Positions 51,648-61,795 of a DNA stretch of 64,000 nucleotides are shown one piece after another. Source of the stretch: Sinomicrobium sp. (lineage in GTDB: Bacteria > Bacteroidota > Bacteroidia > Flavobacteriales > Flavobacteriaceae); the NCBI GenBank assembly GCA_029266035.1, contig JAJUFH010000005.1:62001-126000 (forward strand). The letters run 5' to 3'. The position numbers and the translations under genes are program-made. How positions within the stretch are numbered: position 1 is the first letter of the stretch; the number at the start of each line of letters is the position of its first letter. A model generated the notes under the pieces. It was not told the DNA's origin. It saw nothing but the letters and a program-made list of their open reading frames with translations, and searched no databases.

Positions 51648-53753
51648 ATGAGTGCTCAGCTACTACAAACACCTATCGATTATCTGAAGGGAGTGGGTCC
51701 CAGTCGGGCCGATTTGCTTCGAAAAGAGCTAAGCATATACACCTACGGCGATCTTATCCAGCTCTTTCCAAACCGCTATATAGACCGTACCGCTTACTAC
51801 AAAATAAGGCAATTACAAGACAATTCGTCGGAAGTGCAAATTGTAGGCAAGGTCGTACACCTTAAAATGGTAGAACAGAAACGAGGGAAAAGACTGGTAG
51901 CCACCTTCAGAGACGATACAGGAGAGATGGAACTGGTGTGGTTCAGGGGACACAAATGGATAAAGGAAAGTATCAAAATCAATGTGCCCTATGTGATTTT
52001 CGGAAAGTGCAACCGCTATGGAAGTGTATTCTCTATGCCTCATCCGGAAATGGAATTGCTGTCGGAACACGAGCAAAATCTGCGCACCGCCATGCAGCCG
52101 GTATACCCTTCTACCGAAAAACTGGCCAATAAGGGAGTGAGCAATAGGATAATCAGCAAGATAATACAACAGCTGTTTATAGAAACCGGCGGACGCTTTG
52201 CAGAAACGCTGTCGGAACCACTAATACATCAGCTCCAATTGCTATCCAAGCGAGAGGCGATGTTCAATATTCACTTTCCAAAAAGTCAAGAGCTACTAGC
52301 CAAGGCACAGTTTCGACTCAAATTTGAAGAGCTGTTTTTTATTCAACTACAGTTATTGATGCGAAACCTTCTGAACAAACAGAAAATTAAGGGTTTTGTA
52401 TTTGACAGGGTTGGCGAACTTTTTAAGGATTTTTACGACCATCACCTCCCCTTCGATCTCACCGGAGCACAAAAACGGGTAATCCGAGAAATTCGTCACG
52501 ATATGGGAACCGGAGCGCAGATGAATCGTCTCTTGCAGGGCGATGTGGGTTCCGGAAAAACCATCGTCGCGCTGATGTCAATACTCCTCGCCATAGACAA
52601 CGGATTTCAAGCCTGTATAGTAGCACCTACCGAGATTTTGGCTACTCAGCATTTCAATGGAATTTTAGAATTGATTAAACCACTGGGAATAAACATTAAA
52701 CTACTAACGGGTTCAACCAAGACTTCAGAGCGAAAAGAGATACACGAAGCATTAGAAAATGGCAGTCTGCACATCCTTGCCGGTACTCATGCTGTTCTGG
52801 AAGACAAGGTGCGTTTTCACAATCTCGGACTCGCCATTATCGACGAGCAACACCGGTTTGGAGTAGCCCAACGCGCCAAGCTGTGGCATAAAAATACTAC
52901 CCCGCCACATATACTGGTTATGACCGCTACGCCCATACCGCGCACACTGGCTATGAGCCTTTATGGCGATCTCGATATTTCGGTGATCGATGAACTCCCC
53001 CCAGGCCGGAAGCCTATAAAAACCGTACACCGATACGACAGCAATAGGCTTAAAGTATTTGCTTTTATGCGCGAAGAGATAACCAAAGGCAGACAGGTGT
53101 ATGTGGTGTATCCGCTCATTCAGGAGTCGGAGAAAATGGATTATAAAGATCTGATGGACGGCTATGCCAGTATAGAACGAGAATTTCCAAAACCGCAATA
53201 TCAGATTTCTATTGTTCACGGACAGATGAAGGCGGCCGACAAAGATTATGAGATGGAGCGATTTGCCAAGGGTGAAACTCAGATTATGGTAGCTACTACG
53301 GTAATAGAAGTTGGTGTAAACGTGCCCAATGCCTCTGTGATGATTATAGAAAGTGCCGAGCGCTTCGGACTCTCACAACTGCACCAGCTAAGAGGTCGTG
53401 TAGGACGCGGTGCAGAGCAGAGTTATTGTATACTTATGACTGGTCACAAACTCTCAACCGACTCCAAAACCCGACTGGAGACTATGACGCGTACCAACGA
53501 CGGCTTTGAGATAGCCGAAGCCGACCTAAAACTTCGAGGCCCGGGAGATATTATGGGTACCCAGCAAAGCGGAATACTTCACTTAAATATTGCCGATATC
53601 GTAAAAGACAATCAAATCTTAAAACTGGCGAGACAATACGCACAGCAACTGCTCCGCGACGACCCTTCGCTAGCTTCAGAAGAAAACCTTCCCATAAGGC
53701 ATACGTACGCCAAAATCAGCCAAAAGAAAAATATTTGGAATTATATCAGTTAA
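51648..53753 (+). CDS. recG: ATP-dependent DNA helicase RecG
   Basis: GVGPSRADLLRKEL; LLQGDVGSGKTIVAL; DEQHRFGVAQRAKL; MTATPIPRTLAMSLYGDLDISVIDELPPGR; start refined. Confidence 0.96.
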   Translation: MSAQLLQTPIDYLKGVGPSRADLLRKELSIYTYGDLIQLFPNRYIDRTAYYKIRQLQDNSSEVQIVGKVVHLKMVEQKRGKRLVATFRDDTGEMELVWFRGHKWIKESIKINVPYVIFGKCNRYGSVFSMPHPEMELLSEHEQNLRTAMQPVYPSTEKLANKGVSNRIISKIIQQLFIETGGRFAETLSEPLIHQLQLLSKREAMFNIHFPKSQELLAKAQFRLKFEELFFIQLQLLMRNLLNKQKIKGFVFDRVGELFKDFYDHHLPFDLTGAQKRVIREIRHDMGTGAQMNRLLQGDVGSGKTIVALMSILLAIDNGFQACIVAPTEILATQHFNGILELIKPLGINIKLLTGSTKTSERKEIHEALENGSLHILAGTHAVLEDKVRFHNLGLAIIDEQHRFGVAQRAKLWHKNTTPPHILVMTATPIPRTLAMSLYGDLDISVIDELPPGRKPIKTVHRYDSNRLKVFAFMREEITKGRQVYVVYPLIQESEKMDYKDLMDGYASIEREFPKPQYQISIVHGQMKAADKDYEMERFAKGETQIMVATTVIEVGVNVPNASVMIIESAERFGLSQLHQLRGRVGRGAEQSYCILMTGHKLSTDSKTRLETMTRTNDGFEIAEADLKLRGPGDIMGTQQSGILHLNIADIVKDNQILKLARQYAQQLLRDDPSLASEENLPIRHTYAKISQKKNIWNYIS

Positions 53754-53769
53754 AGGAGGAGCAGGACTT

Positions 53770-54570
53770 CTATAACTCAATAAATTCTTTCAGTGTACCA
53801 TTGTCGTTAAACATCATGGCATAAGCTTTTCTTCCGGTTTTTAAATCGGGGGTATACCAGCGAAGCTGTCCACCTCTTATCCGCACCCTAAAGGTATAAT
53901 TCACATCTATTGCCCCGACTTCTTCGGCTTTTTCAACCAGGGTCTGATATACATTGTTAGCGTTGACAAACGAAACTCTACTGAGAGGCACACTACTGCC
54001 CTCTACATCATCACGACGTGTAATAACCACCATCTCAGGCGGTAACCACTTTCCGTTTTTGTAGATATAAGTATCTACCTGATCCGGATGATCCGGATCG
54101 ATTATGCCCAACATAATACGTCCGTCCTCATAATAATAAACAGAATTATAAGCTCTAATCTCCTTACCTTTAAACTTGGGTAGGTTGCGAAGTGCAGTTT
54201 CTGCCGCCTCCAAAGCTTTCTTGTCGGAGGTAAGAGGCAGCTTAGGCTTAGGTTTAGGTTTAGGTTTAGGCTTAGGCTCTGGCTCTGGCTCGGGTTCAGG
54301 AGTAGGACTTTGATCACTTTCCACTTCGGCTATTTCCCGATCGTTGGAAATATCGCTTTCTGTAGGAGTGTCCACCTCCTTTTCCGTGTCGTTTAAAGTG
54401 GACTTCTCCTCTTCCTCTATTGCCTCTTCTTTGGACAATACTAGCTCTTGCTGCTTATTGTCTTCTTCCTGTAGTGTTTCTCTTATCGTTTGTGAAAGCT
54501 GCTCACAAGACCACAACGATCCGAATACCAGACAACAGCACATCCATTTAAACACAGTGTTTACTCTCAT
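53770..54570 (-). CDS. Putative lipoprotein with acidic region and Pro-Lys/Pro-Glu linker
   Basis: Lipobox-like CLVFGSLWSCEQ; PEPEPEPEPKPKPKPKPKPK; conserved-looking C-terminal domain. Confidence 0.75.
   Translation of the reverse strand: MRVNTVFKWMCCCLVFGSLWSCEQLSQTIRETLQEEDNKQQELVLSKEEAIEEEEKSTLNDTEKEVDTPTESDISNDREIAEVESDQSPTPEPEPEPEPKPKPKPKPKPKLPLTSDKKALEAAETALRNLPKFKGKEIRAYNSVYYYEDGRIMLGIIDPDHPDQVDTYIYKNGKWLPPEMVVITRRDDVEGSSVPLSRVSFVNANNVYQTLVEKAEEVGAIDVNYTFRVRIRGGQLRWYTPDLKTGRKAYAMMFNDNGTLKEFIEL
54240..54300. repeat. 6-bp tandem repeat (TTTAGG/CTTAGG/CTCTGG) encoding PK/PE dipeptides
   Basis: cttaggcttaggtttaggtttaggtttaggcttaggctctggctctggctcggg. Confidence 0.85.
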
Positions 54571-55535
54571 AATGCTCCATTCGTTTTTTCGTTTGAAAAT
54601 ACCACCCGATGCGGATCCTCCGGAAGGTAAAAAATATCCCTTTCCCCTACTTCCAGTTTTCCGATTTCGATAAGGGAGACTATTTTTTTAATACTTGTTT
54701 GGTGAACTGTACCCCTTTCATCTTTAAATTCCAAATCGAACTTCACCTCGGGCTGTTCGTTGATATAAGTACCCGTCTGCGAAATATCGAAAACCTTGGC
54801 ACGCGCTTTTAGTCCGAGGAAATATAATTTATCCGAAGCCCTTCCATTTCGCCTAAACACAGACGAACTAATGGCTTTAAATATAAAACCAAACAGCAAA
54901 AACATAGCCGCAGAGGTAATCAACGGATGCTCCCAAGATATAAAACGCCATCCGTAACCCGCACTCTCATTGATATAACAGTAATAATACCACCCAATTA
55001 TACCTAAGGCAAACACCCCCCAAACTACAAACAACCCGTAGTTGATCTTAGTCTTTACTCCTTCCAAAACAACATAAGGGTGTTTTGAATACTCCGGATC
55101 GACTCTTAAAAAAATATGATTCCCCGGCACATAGCGATTGAGTCCGGGTCCGCTGTCGTTGAGCTGCATTTTATACTGTATCTCTTCACCTCTGAGGTTT
55201 CTAAATTCGAGAAGTACTTCCCTCTTCACCATCTCTTTTGCTAAAGATTTCAGCTGCTTTGCCTCCAAGACTTTCGCATCGATCCTCACTCCTTTTTGTA
55301 GCAGGTATTCCACATTTTTACGCGCTACAAACGAATTTTTATAAATCTGAAAAAGTGTGACGAGCAATATACCTCCCCACAACAATAAACTCAGTCCCAG
55401 ATACATCAACGCCGTTTTCCCATCCCTCCCTGCCAAATCTACATTTGTATTTACATTGTAGTAAATAATAGCCGGATGCACAAAGACAAAATAGAGCGTA
55501 AAAGGAATCCAGATATACAAAAAAAGCTTTTTCAT
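54567..55535 (-). CDS. Hypothetical membrane protein (DUF3592-like repeat domains)
   Basis: Five TM segments; two DUF3592-like segments (VRIDAKVLEAKQL..., ARAKVFDISQTGTYINEQPEVKFDLEF). Confidence 0.7.
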   Translation of the reverse strand: MKKLFLYIWIPFTLYFVFVHPAIIYYNVNTNVDLAGRDGKTALMYLGLSLLLWGGILLVTLFQIYKNSFVARKNVEYLLQKGVRIDAKVLEAKQLKSLAKEMVKREVLLEFRNLRGEEIQYKMQLNDSGPGLNRYVPGNHIFLRVDPEYSKHPYVVLEGVKTKINYGLFVVWGVFALGIIGWYYYCYINESAGYGWRFISWEHPLITSAAMFLLFGFIFKAISSSVFRRNGRASDKLYFLGLKARAKVFDISQTGTYINEQPEVKFDLEFKDERGTVHQTSIKKIVSLIEIGKLEVGERDIFYLPEDPHRVVFSNEKTNGAL

Positions 55536-55694
55536 AGCATATTTGTTTTAAGTATTCCAAATACAATAAAACTTTATCACCGCTTTCAGGAATACCCTGT
55601 AAATATATATCAAAAGGGAACTACCGGAAATACCGGATTTCAGGGAGTTCAGATATTTTTTGGGGAGACTTAGGGTAGCGAAAGAACTAATCAA

Positions 55695-57473
55695 CTAATC
55701 AACAATCTGCATTTTCTTCAACAGAAAAGAGGCATTCATATTCTGACAGATTCCCTTTTTAAAGCGGTAGTCGAAATGAAGCTCGTCGTTTGTAATCTCT
55801 GCATCGAAGTAGTAGTTACTCACCTGTGGCAATATCTCGGCTACCTCGCAAAGGCTCAAGTCGTGAGTAGCGATAATACCGGTAGCCCCTAGAGCTACGA
55901 GTTTTTCCACAAACTTACGCGACCCTATGGCTTTGTCTGTACTATTGGTTCCTTTTAGTATCTCGTCCAGCACCACAAAATACCGATGGTCTTCACTTTG
56001 TAGTATATCTACAATATACTTCAGGCGACTCAACTCTGCGAAAAAATAGGATGCCTCATCTGAAAGTGAATCGATCGCACGCATACTGGTAATCAGTTTT
56101 ACCGGCGAGTACAAGCAAGTCTCAGCACATACTGGGAGTCCGGCATTACCCATTATAAGTTGTAGGGATACGGTGCGTAAAAAAGTACTTTTCCCCGCCA
56201 TATTGGCACCGGTAATAATAAAGAAATTGTCGCGTTCAATCGTATAATCATTGCGAACAGCTTTATCGGCAGGAATCAACGGATGCACAGCACCTGTAGT
56301 TCGAAGCACCACCTCGCTTTCCGTGATATCTGGAAATACATAATGCGGGTGATTGAACGCAAAATTCCCCAAACTGTTATATGCATCTACAGCATTAACC
56401 GTATCGAACCACCGCCCTACCTGATTGCGATGAGTCAGTATCCATTGTTCTATACGGTAGCACTGCCGCAGGTCCCACAAAAAAAATCCGTTGCCCAACA
56501 ATGCGATAATGAGATTATTCCTCTGGTCGAAGGCATCAATAGCCCTTACCAGTTGCCGCAGCAATGGGGAAGCATTTTCCCCCGGTGTAGCAATAGGTCT
56601 GCACAGGGTGACCAATTCTTCAGATGAAAAAGTCTCCTTTTCCAACATATCTAAAAGTTGCTGATACCTCGAGAAGAAATCCTGTACCCTTGCTGTATGT
56701 TGAGCAAATTGATTGATTTTCTTTAGTCTAAAACCTGTCACAAACAAACCGGTCATATAATACAACAGTATCCAAGTTCCGGATAGTATCCCGGCAAAAA
56801 ACAATATAATCAACACTATCGATACTATCGAAAAAGCAGTGGGTAGCCAGCGCATAGCAGTTGGTATAAAGGCAGTGTAATTGTCTATCCACCTCTTCAC
56901 CTCCTCTGCCGGAGTCTTAACTTTGAGCATACGAGCAGTGGCGGTAAACTCCTGCCTGAAATCTGTTTTTTCGGCCAATTCTCTTACCGCCTCCTGCCTT
57001 TCCGAAATGCGATGTGTATTATTTGCTGTTAACCACGATGCCAACACTAATTTACCCGATGCCAATCCGGTTCGGTTGAGATACTGAAAAAAAGAACGAG
57101 CCCCGAACAGATCTACATCGTTGCTATAAGGATGTAACGGATCTATAAATTCCGCCCCGTTGGGTAAATCCTTAAAATCACCTTGAAGTACGCTTAATTC
57201 GGTGTGATTTAGTTTTATTAATTCCTCCAGCTTATTCTTCTTCTCTTCAAAACGACTGTTTCTCACCACCAAAAACAGAAACAGCACTATCCCCGTCAAA
57301 GCTACGATTGCCATAATAATCACATCGGGCGATAAGATGTAAACCGATGCGGCCGTCAGTGCAAATACCAGCAATCTCAACACACTGAGGAGTCGCAATC
57401 GCTTTCTTGTATCCCCAAGCTCGGCTTCATATCCCAAAATATTATCTCTATACAGCTTTTCCGGTATGCCCAT
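55695..57473 (-). CDS. Membrane-anchored MutS-family ATPase (MutS-related protein)
   Basis: ITGANMAGKSTFLRTVSLQLIMGNAGLPVCAE; FFAELSRLKYIV; VVLDEILKGTNSTD; ATHDLSL; hydrophobic segments near N-terminus and middle. Confidence 0.88.
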   Translation of the reverse strand: MGIPEKLYRDNILGYEAELGDTRKRLRLLSVLRLLVFALTAASVYILSPDVIIMAIVALTGIVLFLFLVVRNSRFEEKKNKLEELIKLNHTELSVLQGDFKDLPNGAEFIDPLHPYSNDVDLFGARSFFQYLNRTGLASGKLVLASWLTANNTHRISERQEAVRELAEKTDFRQEFTATARMLKVKTPAEEVKRWIDNYTAFIPTAMRWLPTAFSIVSIVLIILFFAGILSGTWILLYYMTGLFVTGFRLKKINQFAQHTARVQDFFSRYQQLLDMLEKETFSSEELVTLCRPIATPGENASPLLRQLVRAIDAFDQRNNLIIALLGNGFFLWDLRQCYRIEQWILTHRNQVGRWFDTVNAVDAYNSLGNFAFNHPHYVFPDITESEVVLRTTGAVHPLIPADKAVRNDYTIERDNFFIITGANMAGKSTFLRTVSLQLIMGNAGLPVCAETCLYSPVKLITSMRAIDSLSDEASYFFAELSRLKYIVDILQSEDHRYFVVLDEILKGTNSTDKAIGSRKFVEKLVALGATGIIATHDLSLCEVAEILPQVSNYYFDAEITNDELHFDYRFKKGICQNMNASFLLKKMQIVD

Positions 57474-57544
57474 AACCCCTATTTTTCTTTTGACGGGCTA
57501 AAATAAATAAAAGTTCCTTTTAAAATTTAAAATTTCCACAGGTA

Positions 57545-57567
57545 GGGACGTTGCAGTGCAACGTCCC
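57545..57567. repeat. REP-like palindrome 1
   Basis: GGGACGTTGCA-G-TGCAACGTCCC, perfect 11-bp arms. Confidence 0.9.
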
Positions 57568-58070
57568 CACAATTCCCACAATCCCAAACAACCCCCAACA
57601 ATCCCCAACAATCCCTCGACAATCCCAAACAACCCCAACAATTCCAACAATCCCAAACAATTCCAACAACCCCCACAATCCCAAACAACCCCCAACAATC
57701 CCCAAAAATTTCCAACAACCTCCACAATCCCAACAATCCCAACAATTCCCAACAACCTCCAACAATCCCCAACAATTCCCAAACAACCCCAAACAATCCC
57801 AAACAACCCCCAACAATCCCCAACAATCCCAAACAATTCCAACAACCCCCACAATCCCCAACAATTCCAAACAATCCCAAACAACCCCCAACAATCCCCA
57901 ACAACCCCAACAATTCCAACAATCCCAAACAATTTCCAACAACCCCCAACAACCCCCACAATTCCCGAAATCCTAACAATCCCCAACACCCCCACAATCC
58001 CCAACAACCCCAACAATTCCAACAATCCCAAACAATTCCAACACCCCCCACACCCCCCACAACCCCCACA
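57568..58070. repeat. ~500-bp degenerate tandem repeat (CAACAATCCC)n, ~9-11 bp units
   Basis: ccccaacaatccccaacaatccctcgacaatcccaaacaacccc... read directly; strongly strand-asymmetric (almost no G on +). Confidence 0.95.
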
Positions 58071-58660
58071 ATTTCCACAGGGCAATGCAATGTTCCAACA
58101 GCAGGAATATCATTTGATTTTCTATCGATAATCAAAATACCATGCAGATGATTGGGCATTATCACAAATGCCCCCAATGTCACAAATGGGAAATGATTGG
58201 GAATGTCTTCCCAATATGCCTCAGCCAATTGTCCCAATTGGTTTAATTGCATTTTAGCATTGACAATTTTCCTAAAATAATGAACCCGATGGCGCGTGCA
58301 GATAGTGATAAAATAGGCACCATTTTCCCCATAGTCATATCCCTTAAGTCGGATGGATATACCTTTGTATTTATTTTTAAATTTAGCAGACATACCATTT
58401 ATTAAATCAAAAATGCATTTTATGCCAATTCAGATTTAATTTAAAAATACAAAAAATTCCTATAAAATAAGAAAGGTTTTTATTCAATTATAAGAGAATA
58501 TAATTTACATCTCATTCCATCATACCATATCACCACTGTAGATATCATCACAAGAATACTGTAAACAAAAACATTATAAACAGCTTTGACAATCGGTTTG
58601 TTTTAGGGGGAATTATTGTAGGATGTTGGGGTTAAGGAGAAGGGATCTCAATAAAAAAAT

Positions 58661-58685
58661 GGGGATGTTGCAGTGCAACATCCCC
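58661..58685. repeat. REP-like palindrome 2
   Basis: GGGGATGTTGCA-G-TGCAACATCCCC, perfect 12-bp arms; compensatory change relative to palindrome 1. Confidence 0.9.
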
Positions 58686-58717
58686 ACAGGGATATGATTA
58701 TTCCTAAAGGAATTTAG

Positions 58718-60316
58718 CTATTTTGTTTCCTCTTTAAACCTCAAGGCTTTTCCGGCTAGTTTTCCGGTGTATTTCCCTTGATCTATGCTCAGTGTTCCAT
58801 TGACAAAAACATAGGGAATTCCGGAGGGGTATTGTTCAGCCTTGACATAGTCGGCATTATCTTTAATTTCTTTGGGATCGAAGAGTACCAAATCGGCATA
58901 GTAGCCTTCTTTTACAAAACCTCTGTCTTTAATTTTAAAGGTTTCTGCTGTTTGTCCACTAGAGCGCTGTATGGCTCTCGAAAGGGATATAACCCCTTTT
59001 TTAATAGCGTATTCGCTCAGCAATTTGGCATAGCTACCAAAGGCTCTTGGGTGACCTCCACCTCCATCAGATCCGGTCATCACCCAGGGCTGTTTCATAA
59101 AGCGGTTTACATCTTCGTCAGACATGCTAAAAGAGTGAACCATAGGGCTCTTTTTTTCCAGTATGCGAACCACTGTTTCTTCCGGAGAGAGTTTCCATTC
59201 CTTTGCTATTTCGGCTATGTTTTTACCGTTTAAGAAATCGTCGGAGGGAATAGACAAATACAAGCCATCGGCTTTACCGGTTCTAATCTTTATAGTTTCT
59301 TTTACCTCTTTTACAATTTGGGCACGGGTATCTGGATCTTTAAAACGATTTCGCATGGCGGAACTTCCTCCATCTCTTGCCCAGCTGGGCACCAGGGCAG
59401 CGCTCAAGCTGGTACGCGATGCCAAATAAGGATACTGATTCGCCGTCACTTTAACACCTCTAGACTGTGCAGCTTCAATAACTTCAATAATCTCCTTACT
59501 CATACCCCACAGCTCAGGACCATCTACTTTGATATGAGAAAAGTGAACAGGTATACCTGCTTTTTCTCCTATCTCAATAACCTCTTCTACAGACTTGCGC
59601 ACTCCAATGTTTTGTGCTCCTTCATCTCGTTGGTGTGTATCGTATATCCCTCCGTATTTGGCCGCTACTTTAGCCAATTCGATCACCTCTTCGGTATTTG
59701 CAAAAAAGGCAGGAGTATAAAAAAGTCCGGTAGACAATCCGAATCCCCCTTCCTGCATAGCTAGGTCGACCAGATTTTTCATGCGTTCCAATTGTTCCGG
59801 AGTCGCCAAAACATCATCATAGCCTACTATTTCCCTACGCAGTGTACTGTGCGGAACAAATGAAGCAGCATTTATCCCGATTCCCTGCTCGTCCCATTTG
59901 TCGAACATAGGTCCTAAAGGCAGGGGTCCGCCTCCATCACTACCTACAAAAACGGTGGTAACCCCTTGAGTAAGGCAGCGCAATACCGCTCGGGTTTTCG
60001 CCTTGCTGCTATTCAGTCGGGCAGTGTGATGTGTATGAGGATCTATAAAACCGGGAGATAAGTACAATCCGCTAGCATCAATTTTTCTGTCAACCGCAAA
60101 CTGATTTTTAAAATCGCCTACAAAGACGATGCGTTCACCCCGCACTCCAACATCGAGCTGTAGCGAATCACCTCCACTTCCGTCGAAAACCCAGGCGTTT
60201 TCAATTAAATAATCGAGCGGCTGATTGTCTTGTGCGCAGAGTTTATTAAACAGTGCGCTACCCACCAATAGACCGGAAAATACAACGGTCTTTCCTAATT
60301 TTTCAAATGATATCAT
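58718..60316 (-). CDS. N-acyl-D-amino-acid deacylase family amidohydrolase
   Basis: NAWVFDGSGGDSLQLDVGVRGERIVFVGD...SPGFIDPHTHH; MTGSDGGGGHPRAFGSYAKLL; ADLVLFDP. Confidence 0.92.
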   Translation of the reverse strand: MISFEKLGKTVVFSGLLVGSALFNKLCAQDNQPLDYLIENAWVFDGSGGDSLQLDVGVRGERIVFVGDFKNQFAVDRKIDASGLYLSPGFIDPHTHHTARLNSSKAKTRAVLRCLTQGVTTVFVGSDGGGPLPLGPMFDKWDEQGIGINAASFVPHSTLRREIVGYDDVLATPEQLERMKNLVDLAMQEGGFGLSTGLFYTPAFFANTEEVIELAKVAAKYGGIYDTHQRDEGAQNIGVRKSVEEVIEIGEKAGIPVHFSHIKVDGPELWGMSKEIIEVIEAAQSRGVKVTANQYPYLASRTSLSAALVPSWARDGGSSAMRNRFKDPDTRAQIVKEVKETIKIRTGKADGLYLSIPSDDFLNGKNIAEIAKEWKLSPEETVVRILEKKSPMVHSFSMSDEDVNRFMKQPWVMTGSDGGGGHPRAFGSYAKLLSEYAIKKGVISLSRAIQRSSGQTAETFKIKDRGFVKEGYYADLVLFDPKEIKDNADYVKAEQYPSGIPYVFVNGTLSIDQGKYTGKLAGKALRFKEETK

Positions 60317-60319
60317 AAT

Positions 60320-60922
60320 TTATGACTTATACTTTAATACTAATGTAAGCGTTCCTCGAGTACCCGGATTTTCAATATCGGATATATAGCCAATGGCATA
60401 GCTGTCTCTGGCCTTCGATTTAAACAAGACCACATCCCCTACTTCTAGTTTAGTCAACCGTCCTCCCGGCCCTTGCAGCAAAGGGTCGTGACTGTCGTTG
60501 TACACTGTATTATTACGACTCACATTAAAAAGTTCTTTTAAAGTCTCCAATGAATTTACACCGTCGAATACCGTTTTAGCATCCTTCTGATCCAATTTGA
60601 TAAAAGTTCCGTCATTTCTTTGTTTCCATGCAGACACCTTGGCGAGCAAAGATTTTGAGAATGCTCTCAGTCCGGCATCGTTGGTAGGAACCATCAGGTT
60701 TGCTCCGGTACTCTTGCCGTGCAGATAGATAAAATCGATATCCCAACTATAGTAATAGCCCTCTACACCGGTGTATACCGCTTCTTTGTTTAAAGACACA
60801 TAACCTTCCGGCACGGTGCGCTGTGCACCCAACTGATATTCCTTCTGTTTAAGAGGAGTATCTTGAGCCATTAATACCCCTGAAGAAATTAATAAAAATA
60901 AAAATACAAGCTGTTTCATCAT
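60320..60922 (-). CDS. Secreted hypothetical protein
   Basis: Signal peptide MMKQLVFLFLLISSGVLMAQ; 3 bp from the deacylase start, same strand. Confidence 0.78.
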   Translation of the reverse strand: MMKQLVFLFLLISSGVLMAQDTPLKQKEYQLGAQRTVPEGYVSLNKEAVYTGVEGYYYSWDIDFIYLHGKSTGANLMVPTNDAGLRAFSKSLLAKVSAWKQRNDGTFIKLDQKDAKTVFDGVNSLETLKELFNVSRNNTVYNDSHDPLLQGPGGRLTKLEVGDVVLFKSKARDSYAIGYISDIENPGTRGTLTLVLKYKS

Positions 60923-61185
60923 TTTAAGTCGATTGATTAAAAAGCAGACACCCCCATTCTCAGTAAGAAATATCTACTACTACACAAATATATAAATCTC
61001 AGCCCCACAAACAGGCACTTAAATGTTAGATTTAGTAGAATTCGGAAAGTATATTTCTTAAGAACAAGTTATTAGTTTGTTAAAATTATCAGTTAAAAGG
61101 CCACACAATGCTTACAGCGGCTTTTCTCTAATTTGAAACACTCATTTCATCGATTAAAAATGCTTTTATTTACTACTTTTGCGAG

Positions 61186-61554
61186 GTGATACGAACGCTT
61201 AAAATTACAGGGATTATTTTTCTGTCTGCTATTTGCAGTCTGGCATTAGCCGGTAAGGAGACTATGAGCTCTCAGTTTACAGACCCTGTATATCAGCATG
61301 ACGGGGAGCGCTATTCTGAGGTTAACCTCAGAGATATTCCCTATTGTAATATCAATGCAAAAAATTCAAAATCGGCGCGAAATACTTCTTCTGTCAATTC
61401 AAAATATAAAAATTTTGGCGGACTTTCAGTTATATCTTTTATAGAAGGAAATAGCATTAGAGCTATTTTCAAACAAAGCCGGAATTTATCGATTTGCTTT
61501 ACGTATTTAGATCGAAAATCTGATATTATATTTCCCTTTCACAATTTTTGGTAA
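61186..61554 (+). CDS. Hypothetical secreted protein
   Basis: GTG start, signal-like MIRTLKITGIIFLSAICSLALAG; TACTTTTG -7-like box at 61174-61181. Confidence 0.45.
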   Translation: MIRTLKITGIIFLSAICSLALAGKETMSSQFTDPVYQHDGERYSEVNLRDIPYCNINAKNSKSARNTSSVNSKYKNFGGLSVISFIEGNSIRAIFKQSRNLSICFTYLDRKSDIIFPFHNFW

Positions 61555-61795
61555 CTGTTTAGATCGGCTGTAAATTTAGGCTTATCACTCAAAGAAGAGA
61601 ACAGTGATATCTACATTTTGTATCGATACCATTAGACTTCTTTATTCCTATATCTACGGCGTAATCCACTGTGCTTACCCTTTAGCTTTGTATGGTATTC
61701 AGATCCCATCCATAAGCACACAGCGACTTTTACCACATATAAAAATTTCATTTTACAGGCACAAGGCCTTATTTAACAATTAGGTTGACATCAAT

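Larger units (their letters stand above)
57527..58393 (-). pseudogene. REP-associated HUH (Y1/RAYT) transposase remnant, 3' half replaced by repeat expansion
   Basis: N-terminus YKGISIRLKGYDYGENGAYFITICTRHRVHYF...GAFVIMPNHLHGILIID (HUH) then G/C/W/L/V low complexity; no Tyr helix. Confidence 0.8.

Noticed and set aside
57498-58131. Multiple ORFs on both strands in the C-rich tract (e.g. MPCGNCGGCGGCGG..., MQRPHNSHNPKQPP...)
   Set aside because: Low-complexity DNA without stops in several frames; only the HUH N-terminal part of 57527-58393 resembles a real gene.
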